Positions 1 to 5,028 of a DNA stretch of 5,028 nucleotides are shown here, one piece after another. The DNA is from Bacteroidales bacterium GP1 (lineage in GTDB: Bacteria; Bacteroidota; Bacteroidia; Bacteroidales; Muribaculaceae): NCBI GenBank assembly GCA_001701105.1, contig DAAI01000017.1, positions 18,499-23,526 of the forward strand. The letters are read 5' to 3'. Made by a program: the position numbers and the translations under genes. Each line of letters starts with the position of its first letter. The stretch's first letter is position 1. A model generated the notes under the pieces. That model saw nothing but the letters and a program-made list of their open reading frames with translations. It searched no databases and was not told where the DNA came from.

Positions 1-1
1 C

Positions 2-1024
2 ATGAACGCAGCCGGTATCCGTCGTCTCGGAGCGATTCACAGAGGCTTCAGCCGCTATGACTCCCACTATTACCGGAATCCTCCTGAATGGCGCATACCC
101 ATAGAAATGCGTCACCGGTTCCCGACATTGCCACTTATTTGCGACCCGAGTCACATAGCAGGACGCAGCGAACTGGTGGGCCCACTCGCTCAGCAAGCTC
201 TCGACCTTAATTTCGACGGCCTTATGATAGAATGTCATTGCAATCCGGCTGCCGCGCTGAGCGACAGCCGACAGCAACTCACGCCCGATTCACTCGCCCG
301 GCTGCTCGACACCCTTAAAGTGCCTGATGAAGCATCACCCACCGAGAGCCTCCAAGCCCTGAGAGGCAACATCGATCGCATCGACAATGAATTGCTCGAT
401 CTACTGGCCGAGAGGATGAGAGTGGCCCGCGACATCGGCGCTTTCAAGAGAGAGAATAACATTCCCGTCCTCCAGCCGGGACGCTATCGGGGCCTTATGC
501 ACCGGTGCATCGACGATGCCCCCCGCCTCGGCCTTAGCCCCGAATTTGTAAGAAATATTCTCTCTACAATCCACGAAGAATCAGTAAGACAGCAATTAAC
601 GACCATGGATAATCTGAAATATACCCCGGATAACCTCACCTCGCTCGGCGAGGACGAGATTTTTGTATTCGGAAGTAACCTTGAGGGCAACCATCCCGGC
701 GGAGCCGCTCGCACGGCGCTGCTCAATTTCGGCGCCAAAATGGGACAAGGAGTAGGACTGCAAGGCCAATCATACGCCATCCCGACAATGCAGGGAGGAG
801 TGGAGACAATCCGGCCATATGTGGATGAATTTCTTGACCTCGCTTACGAATGGGACCAGACCACATTTTATGTGACGCGGATAGGCTGCGGCATCGCCGG
901 ATTTACCGATGAAGAGATAGCACCGCTGTTCGACCGCGCTCTTGATATGTACAACGTCCGTCTGCCGGAATCCTTCGCACGGATCATCCGAGCCCGCCGC
1001 GCCCAAAACTCCCCTCAATCCTAA
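2..1024 (+). CDS. DAHP synthase / chorismate mutase with an extra C-terminal A1S_2505-like domain (5' partial)
   Basis: This is a cytoplasmic bifunctional enzyme of the shikimate pathway, cut at its 5' end by the window. DAHP synthase joins phosphoenolpyruvate and erythrose 4-phosphate; chorismate mutase turns chorismate into prephenate for Phe and Tyr. Numbering from the first visible Met, residues 1-105 are the end of a type I-beta DAHP synthase barrel: AIHRGFS (11-17), CDPSHIAGR (47-55, His51 a probable metal ligand), MIECHCNP (Glu77) and ALSD..QQLTP (Asp88). Residues 117-200 are an AroQ chorismate mutase: LRGNIDRID, LLAERM with Arg138, Lys149, Arg161, and IHEESVRQQ with Ser194 and Gln198. 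The DAHP synthase domain normally has about 260 residues, so the Met at base 2 is internal. Reading continues without a stop into residues 202-340, a third domain described separately. In Bacteroidetes this enzyme usually sits among pheA/tyrA genes; none follows here. The first two domains are secure. Confidence 0.93.
   Translation: MNAAGIRRLGAIHRGFSRYDSHYYRNPPEWRIPIEMRHRFPTLPLICDPSHIAGRSELVGPLAQQALDLNFDGLMIECHCNPAAALSDSRQQLTPDSLARLLDTLKVPDEASPTESLQALRGNIDRIDNELLDLLAERMRVARDIGAFKRENNIPVLQPGRYRGLMHRCIDDAPRLGLSPEFVRNILSTIHEESVRQQLTTMDNLKYTPDNLTSLGEDEIFVFGSNLEGNHPGGAARTALLNFGAKMGQGVGLQGQSYAIPTMQGGVETIRPYVDEFLDLAYEWDQTTFYVTRIGCGIAGFTDEEIAPLFDRALDMYNVRLPESFARIIRARRAQNSPQS
605..1021 (+). other. A1S_2505-like domain fused to, or read through from, chorismate mutase
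   Basis: Residues 202-340 of the reading frame resemble a family of small proteins common in bacteria and phages (named after A1S_2505) whose function is unknown. Visible hallmarks are IFVFGSN (220-226), a glycine-rich GNHPGGAA (229-236) where relatives usually show GxHGAGAA, QGQSYAIPT (254-262) and FYVTRIGCGIAGF followed by EEIAPLF (289-310). The glycine loop plus the late IGCG.AG motif recalls macro-type nucleotide-binding folds, but that is inference. An ATG at 605 lies exactly where a free-standing version would start, directly after the last chorismate mutase helix. The domain is therefore either a true C-terminal fusion or a separate downstream gene joined by loss of a stop codon. Family resemblance is recalled from motifs, not from a search. 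Confidence 0.72.
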
Positions 1025-1106
1025 TATAAGAGGAGGCACAGTACATATCTTACAAGCCTCGGCACCATGCCCTGTTGGGATTAGTGTTTGCGTATTTTGG
1101 AAATTT

Positions 1107-1137
1107 AAATGGAAGCATCGCTATGATACTTCCATTT
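1107..1137. terminator. Hairpin between convergent genes, possible bidirectional terminator
   Basis: A perfect 9-bp inverted repeat, AAATGGAAG (1107-1115) and CTTCCATTT (1129-1137), encloses 13 bases. After one mismatch these can pair three or four further bases, leaving a tiny loop. It lies 83 bp after the stop of the aromatic gene and about 85 bp after the stop of the large minus-strand gene, where convergent transcription would need to end. Each strand ends the stem in a short T run (four Ts on the plus strand), but there is no long T tract and the stem base is A/T, so intrinsic termination would be modest. Confidence 0.5.
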
Positions 1138-1219
1138 TCGCTATATTATGTAAATTGAGTAATTTTGCAATCCACTCATCTATAATCCCATGTGCAATCT
1201 TATCATGGAATTTGCTCAT
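1121..1219 (-). CDS. Doubtful 32-aa small frame just after the large adhesin gene
   Basis: An ATG at 1219 opens two bases after the TAA of the upstream minus-strand gene and runs 32 codons to a TAG at 1121-1123. The peptide begins MSKFHDKIAHGIIDEWIA and continues with alternating hydrophobic and polar residues, so it could form a short amphipathic helix; it has no signal peptide and no family I recognise. Its position favours translational coupling with the adhesin gene. Against it: the frame is short enough to arise by chance in AT-rich DNA, and its last codons run into the putative terminator hairpin. It could also be a relic of an older gene 3' end. Confidence 0.18.
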   Translation of the reverse strand: MSKFHDKIAHGIIDEWIAKLLNLHNIAKMEVS

Positions 1220-1221
1220 TG

Positions 1222-4200
1222 TTATGGCTCACGGATAGCGCGTACAGGGCGTGCCATAGCCTTACGGGCGATAAAATGGTCTGCAATAAAGTAGTTCGCA
1301 GCTTGCCCGGCACTTAAACTACTGTCATCCGTATCCAATCCTAAAGCCACACAATGGGCATTGGCCGCATTAATCCATCTATTGCTCCAAGCATAGTAAA
1401 CGTTAGATCCGAAGTTATCTCCGGCAGTTGTTCCACCGGGCGTCCAGATGTTGGAAAACCAACGGTGGCCGGTTGAAGCAAAGAAGAGGGCATTCTCATT
1501 AGTTTGGTTAGTGCCAGGAGCATTACCATAAACTTTGTAGTTATAACTATTTATCCAGCCGCCATTCAATTCTGCTTTAAACCAATTAAGATCTCCCGTT
1601 GCTTGATGATGATTTGGAGCTTTAGTAGTGTTTGGGGCAGAAGTCTTGGTAATAAAGTTCCATACTCCGGCATTCGGGACCATATAACCGGCAGGACTGG
1701 GGTCATAAACCGTTTTGGTATGGCTCCAAATATTAGCATTATATGCTCCTCCATTTACAGAACCTGTGCCGACATTTGCGTCATTATTCCAGAGATTTTT
1801 ATATCCCCCGTTTTGCAACCAGTCTTGATTTGTATTATTATCCCCATCGCCGACAAAGAGAATATTGGGCTTTTGAATGCCATCCTTAATACTCTTACCG
1901 ATTTGGCCTTCCATTGCCGGAATACGGGGACCGAAAACCACTTTATAGGTACTTTCACGGTTAAAATAACCGCGCATCGGATCCTTACGCCCCCACTGGA
2001 AATAAACATTATTACCAATCTTATAATCCACAACTGAACCTTGCTGAATGATAGGAATATTATCCGTCAAACCGGTCTTTGCAGTTCCATCTGGCATATA
2101 TTGTACAAAAGCCATATCATTCTTGCGCTTGAGATATAGCACTTTCTTCGGGTCGCACCATCCGATGTTATAAGGTGACATCATAAAGGTACGATTCTCT
2201 TGCATATGAGTTACAGCTACATCACCGGCTTGGCGATATCCAATTACCTGGCCGTTTTCATCCTTAGCAACTGACTCCTTATATGTATTAAAGTTAGAAT
2301 TAGTTTGATCATACACATGAGGCAGACGTGTAGTTTTATCGAGCCAGTGTTCTGTAGCCCATATATGCCAGCTCCAAATCACAGTGGATTGGCCTATTGA
2401 ATTATCTCCTGCCGTAAGAGCAATAATGGCGTTGCCTTGCTGGAGATTGTTTGATTCCACTTTGAAACGAATCATCTTTTCTCCGTTTATAGTAACAATT
2501 TGAATGCTACTTTCGTCAATCATACCATAGGCATCCTGCCAAACCATTTCAGCACGCGCTTGATTAGTGATGGAAATATTAGGACCGGTAATATTGTTAC
2601 CATTATAATCTACCAGACGCTGCAATCTATTAGTAGCATCGGTACTCTGACAAGTATAGGATGATGCATTAGTGCTACCGTTTTTAATGGCATTGCCATA
2701 AACAAGGGGAAACATATACCATCCCCCACGGTCGACCACATAGCAGTTAGCCGTAGTACGGCTTCTGGCTCCTCCAAACGTAGAGAGATCATACGGCTGA
2801 GATTCCGAATAACCGGAGTATTCGGGATATCCTTGCATATCCTGATCGCCAATCCAGTCGGTGGCTACAAAATGTGGCTGGAACACAAGATTGTGGCGTT
2901 CTTTTGCATTTTTTGTAGAGGAACCTTTACCTGATAATTTCGTGGCATATTGGTCATCGATCCAAGCTGAGGATTCGATAAACTTTAATTGAGGATTTCC
3001 GACAGGATAAGCTACCTCAACACCTCCATCGACATTATATGATAATGAGCCGCCATGCGAGGCCTTCCAGGGGAGGGGCTGAATGAAGTTTTGATCATTG
3101 GCTTTATAGCGATAGCTGATTACATTGAAATAGGCATTATTGCCATATTGATAGAATCTTGTATCGCTTGGAGAATAGACGTAAATATTATTTATTCCTT
3201 CGGCCTGATTTCCCTCTGCGTCGAATACATAGACCCAGTTATCCTTGGACGTGGATATCGTATATACATATTCATATCCGGGAAGCCAGCGTTCCACATT
3301 ATTTGCCTTGATCTTGCCCCTTACAGTGATAGTCTTTGCAAGGCCGGGAGCCAGATTGTCGCGTTCGATCACGGCTTCGATCACGGCATCGTCGGGAATC
3401 TCCTGCGGGATGAGCATGAAAGTCTTTTCGGGCATCGTTTCGTTGATTACGATGTCCTGCGACTCATCCGTGGGATCATAATTTCCATCACTGGCGATGA
3501 CATAATTGAATTCCTGCTTATAGTCGGCCTTATTCGTCTGGCCCGACCATACGAATTTACCGTTCTTACTGTCGGGATCGGCGGTATATTCGCAGTGACC
3601 GGTACTGTTGATGCCTTTTATGGCGATGCTCACAACCTTACCTTTAATCACATCGCGCACGGCAAACTTGATAGCCGAAAGAGCATGACCGAAATTCAGG
3701 GGCACCCGGTAATTATAGTCCTTCGTTTCCTCACGGTTCATAGTGGCTGTAGCCATCATGAGGTCAATCTGCGCTTCGGCATCTTTAGTGCCGTCGCTGC
3801 TTTTGAGGGCCGTATAATCGAAAATTATCGAATTCTTAAGGAATGCGGAGTTATCCAGTTTCGACTGATGACCGTAAGGGGCCACGGCATTAAACGAAAG
3901 TTTTTCGTTGCCGGGCCAGCGTTGAGGCACTTCTGTGGTCCATAGCCGGTAGGAGCCGTTGTTGATCATCTTGGTGTTCTGCATAGCTATGTATGGGTCG
4001 CCATTGTCCTTATCGCCTTTAACGGCAAAGGACTTATGGATGTCGAAAAGTTGCTGGGGAGTATTTACCTGCAGCCCGCGAGTTTCGGCCGACTCACTTT
4101 CCTCCGGCTCGCTTATCTCGCCTTCTCCAAGGGGATGCTCCCAGGTATGGAGATAGAGAGGAAAGTCCTCTGTGTCTGCATTCAGCACAAGAGGCTCGTA

Positions 4201-4380
4201 TAGGTCGGTCTCAGAGCGGGTCTCGCGAGAATCGGCAGTGGCTACAGTCGCGGTGAATCCTACGGCATCTGTAGCAAAGGAGCCTTCGTTATTCTCCGCC
4301 AAGAAATTGTCAGTGCATCCTGCCAACGGCATCAATGCAGCCACGATTCCCAATATATATGTTCTTGCCGAATATTTCAT
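1222..4380 (-). CDS. Large fimbrillin-family lipoprotein, probable fimbrial tip adhesin
   Basis: This 1052-aa protein is probably exported, lipidated and surface-exposed. Residues 1-22 form a lipoprotein signal: basic start, hydrophobic core, then lipobox PLAGC with Cys22. Residues about 35-380 resemble the Mfa-like/fimbrillin N-terminal module: FNAVAPYG (163-170), IDLMMATA (205-212), VPLNFGHALSAIKFAV (226-241) and the closing GYEYVYTIS (368-376). Residues about 535-680 carry a pattern frequent in Bacteroidales fimbrillin-family proteins: TANCYVV (543-549), FPLVYGNAIKNG (557-568), EMVWQDAYGMI (611-621) and IWSWHIWAT (668-676). Then come YFQWGRKDPM (793-802), an Asn-rich stretch (840-890) and a C-terminal part with YDPSPAGYMVP (892-901), YYAWSNRWI (995-1003) and RPVRAIRE (1044-1051), which looks like a lectin- or FISUMP-like fold. 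The start at 4380 is chosen because it gives the signal peptide directly; an A-rich leader and no Shine-Dalgarno precede it. At 1052 aa it is much longer than pilus-shaft fimbrillins, so a tip or ligand-binding role is inferred. The ligand is unknown. GC content falls after the fimbrillin module. Confidence 0.85.
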   Translation of the reverse strand: MKYSARTYILGIVAALMPLAGCTDNFLAENNEGSFATDAVGFTATVATADSRETRSETDLYEPLVLNADTEDFPLYLHTWEHPLGEGEISEPEESESAETRGLQVNTPQQLFDIHKSFAVKGDKDNGDPYIAMQNTKMINNGSYRLWTTEVPQRWPGNEKLSFNAVAPYGHQSKLDNSAFLKNSIIFDYTALKSSDGTKDAEAQIDLMMATATMNREETKDYNYRVPLNFGHALSAIKFAVRDVIKGKVVSIAIKGINSTGHCEYTADPDSKNGKFVWSGQTNKADYKQEFNYVIASDGNYDPTDESQDIVINETMPEKTFMLIPQEIPDDAVIEAVIERDNLAPGLAKTITVRGKIKANNVERWLPGYEYVYTISTSKDNWVYVFDAEGNQAEGINNIYVYSPSDTRFYQYGNNAYFNVISYRYKANDQNFIQPLPWKASHGGSLSYNVDGGVEVAYPVGNPQLKFIESSAWIDDQYATKLSGKGSSTKNAKERHNLVFQPHFVATDWIGDQDMQGYPEYSGYSESQPYDLSTFGGARSRTTANCYVVDRGGWYMFPLVYGNAIKNGSTNASSYTCQSTDATNRLQRLVDYNGNNITGPNISITNQARAEMVWQDAYGMIDESSIQIVTINGEKMIRFKVESNNLQQGNAIIALTAGDNSIGQSTVIWSWHIWATEHWLDKTTRLPHVYDQTNSNFNTYKESVAKDENGQVIGYRQAGDVAVTHMQENRTFMMSPYNIGWCDPKKVLYLKRKNDMAFVQYMPDGTAKTGLTDNIPIIQQGSVVDYKIGNNVYFQWGRKDPMRGYFNRESTYKVVFGPRIPAMEGQIGKSIKDGIQKPNILFVGDGDNNTNQDWLQNGGYKNLWNNDANVGTGSVNGGAYNANIWSHTKTVYDPSPAGYMVPNAGVWNFITKTSAPNTTKAPNHHQATGDLNWFKAELNGGWINSYNYKVYGNAPGTNQTNENALFFASTGHRWFSNIWTPGGTTAGDNFGSNVYYAWSNRWINAANAHCVALGLDTDDSSLSAGQAANYFIADHFIARKAMARPVRAIREP
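3364..3387. repeat. 12-bp tandem duplication inside the large adhesin gene
   Basis: TTCGATCACGGC occurs twice in perfect tandem (3364-3375 and 3376-3387). On the coding strand the unit is in frame and encodes the repeated AVIE at residues 332-339, so it adds exactly four residues without disturbing the frame. It lies near the end of the fimbrillin-like module. A recent slippage duplication is the simplest reading. Confidence 0.8.
4315..4380 (-). other. Lipoprotein signal peptide of the large fimbrillin-family protein
   Basis: Residues 1-22 contain Lys2 and Arg6, a hydrophobic segment YILGIVAALMPLAG and Cys22 as the predicted lipidated residue for signal peptidase II. The mature protein would begin Cys-Thr-Asp-Asn; an Asp at +3 is typical of Bacteroidetes lipoproteins, where acidic residues soon after the Cys are linked to surface export. 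Confidence 0.85.
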
Positions 4381-4423
4381 TTTACGCTTAGTCTTTCAAA
4401 AGTTCGCGTTATGGTATGGATTC
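4381..4423. other. Short intra-operon gap
   Basis: Only 43 bp separate the stop of the upstream fimbrial gene from the ATG of the large lipoprotein gene. No strong hairpin with a T tract and no clear TTTG / TAnnTTTG Bacteroidales promoter pair is visible on the minus strand, so the two genes are most likely co-transcribed. The bases just before the ATG read GCGTAAA on the coding strand, an A-rich leader lacking a Shine-Dalgarno sequence, as is usual in Bacteroidetes. Confidence 0.6.
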
Positions 4424-5028
4424 TCATTCGAGCGAGATGTGGACCTTTCCACCGAATTTCCACTGCTCTACAGAGATTATAAATTCAAACGCGAGTGAAT
4501 TTATGGTGTACTGGTATATGTAATTTCTCTTAATGGCATCCCAGTCGGAATCATATGTCGACTGGATTACGGGTTTTCCCTGGGCGTCGTAGGGGGCGAG
4601 GTAGATCCATTTTTGGTGGGCCGAACCATTCATATTAAGGTTCACGCAGATTGCTCGGCGCTGATCCTCGCCGTTCAGCTCCATTTCAGGAAGATAGATG
4701 GAATATTTGTTACCCTGCTTATGGAAAGGCACGGCATAATTGGTGTACTTCAAGTCGGACGGCAGTGTTGTTGCCGATACGTTTTGGGTAGCACCGGTAA
4801 ACGTGTACTCCTGCATAAGTCTGCCGGCCTGATTACGGTGAGCCAGTGTTATGCTTGTGATTTCGGGCGAGCTAACATCCGTATCGAGATTCACTACTTC
4901 GATTTTGGAAATCGCCCGCACGAGCAGCACGTCGGGAATCGGCATCGGGTTCCCTTCGTTGAATATCTTGCGGTCGTATCCGGCGAGCGAGGTATATCGG
5001 CTGCCGAACATCGGGATCCATCCGGCTT
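4424..5028 (-). CDS. Fimbrial accessory/anchor-type protein of the Mfa/fimbrillin superfamily, C-terminal part (5' partial)
   Basis: The frame is open to the right edge, so the N-terminus and any signal peptide lie outside the window. The ATG at 5011 is internal to a motif reading GWIPMFGS, whose IPM.G core is common in Bacteroidales fimbrial accessory proteins. Counting from that Met, LLVRAISKIEVV (29-40) resembles the conserved 'LLRA.AKIEV' strand of these proteins; YSIYLPEM (103-110), ICVNLNMNG (121-129) and WIYLAPYD (135-142) follow. Near the end, DAIKRNYIYQYTIN (158-171) and SVEQWKFGG (180-188) match the usual closing beta-strands. I take it to be a cell-surface subunit related to Mfa2/FimB or DUF4906-type fimbrial proteins; the exact subfamily cannot be fixed without the N-terminus. 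It precedes the large adhesin gene by 43 bp on the same strand, so it likely belongs to the same fimbria operon and may support assembly or anchoring of that adhesin. Confidence 0.72.
   Translation of the reverse strand, partial: AGWIPMFGSRYTSLAGYDRKIFNEGNPMPIPDVLLVRAISKIEVVNLDTDVSSPEITSITLAHRNQAGRLMQEYTFTGATQNVSATTLPSDLKYTNYAVPFHKQGNKYSIYLPEMELNGEDQRRAICVNLNMNGSAHQKWIYLAPYDAQGKPVIQSTYDSDWDAIKRNYIYQYTINSLAFEFIISVEQWKFGGKVHISLE

Larger units (their letters stand above)
1025..1221. other. Convergent intergenic region
   Basis: These 197 bases separate the stops of two convergent genes. They contain the hairpin at 1107-1137 and the doubtful small minus-strand frame. Apart from a weak 5-bp inverted repeat (GAGGC at 1033-1037 with GCCTC at 1056-1060), nothing else is seen: no tRNA shape, no insertion sequence end and no convincing Bacteroidales promoter. 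Confidence 0.7.

Noticed and set aside
2..4. ATG at the left edge as the true start of the DAHP synthase gene
   Set aside because: Starting here would remove more than half of the catalytic barrel. The downstream motifs belong to the C-terminal third of the enzyme, so this Met is internal.
1033..1060. GAGGC...GCCTC inverted repeat after the aromatic gene as a terminator
   Set aside because: Only five pairs around an 18-base loop and no T tract follow; it is no better than chance.
942..1238. 98-codon plus-strand frame crossing the intergenic region
   Set aside because: It begins inside the A1S_2505-like domain in another frame and ends inside the opposing gene. The product has no family features.
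1504..2037. 177-codon plus-strand frame
   Set aside because: Antisense to the C-terminal part of the adhesin gene. It is Ile-rich, as expected from reading Asn/Tyr codons in reverse, and has no domain features.
3055..3945. 296-codon open frame on the plus strand
   Set aside because: It lies wholly antisense to the well-supported fimbrillin-family gene, its product is a low-complexity Ile/Gly-rich translation with no recognisable motif, and it has no sensible start context.
4172..4498. 108-codon plus-strand frame over the 5' end of the large gene
   Set aside because: It is antisense to a clear lipoprotein signal peptide and crosses the intra-operon gap; best explained as a shadow.
5009..5011. 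ATG as the start of the right-hand fimbrial gene
   Set aside because: The frame stays open to the window edge and the preceding residues GWIP complete a family-like GWIPMFGS motif. A start here would also lack any signal peptide.

Overview
The window looks like a chromosomal piece from a gut-type member of the Bacteroidales, plausibly Muribaculaceae or a close relative. Three things point there: the C-terminal part of a DAHP synthase fused to an AroQ chorismate mutase in the Bacteroidetes style, a fimbrillin-family (Mfa/FimA-like) surface lipoprotein operon, and A-rich start-codon leaders without Shine-Dalgarno motifs. The genus is inferred from protein style only; there is no rRNA to check it.

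Layout. From 1 to 1024 (+ strand) lies the 3' portion of an aromatic amino acid biosynthesis gene: the end of the DAHP synthase barrel, then chorismate mutase. With no stop codon between them, it continues into a third domain resembling the uncharacterised, often phage-associated A1S_2505-type proteins. From 1025 to 1221 there is a short convergent intergenic region. It holds a 9-bp perfect-stem hairpin that could terminate transcription from both sides, and a doubtful 32-codon frame on the minus strand. From 1222 to 4380 (- strand) is a very large (1052 aa) lipoprotein with an N-terminal fimbrillin-like module and a long C-terminal adhesin-like region. From 4424 to the right edge (- strand) is the C-terminal part of a second fimbrial-type protein, 43 bp upstream of the large one and probably in the same operon.

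How the parts relate. The two minus-strand genes fit the end of a Bacteroidales fimbria operon: smaller assembly, anchor or accessory subunits come first, followed by a large, probably tip-located adhesin. The aromatic gene is functionally unrelated and merely converges on the operon. The most interesting signals are the unusual third domain on the DAHP synthase/chorismate mutase (one base change from separate genes) and a sharp fall in GC content inside the large adhesin gene close to its fimbrillin/adhesin domain boundary, which suggests modular exchange. No complete unknown defence or mobile system is visible; there is no CRISPR array, tRNA, rRNA or insertion sequence.
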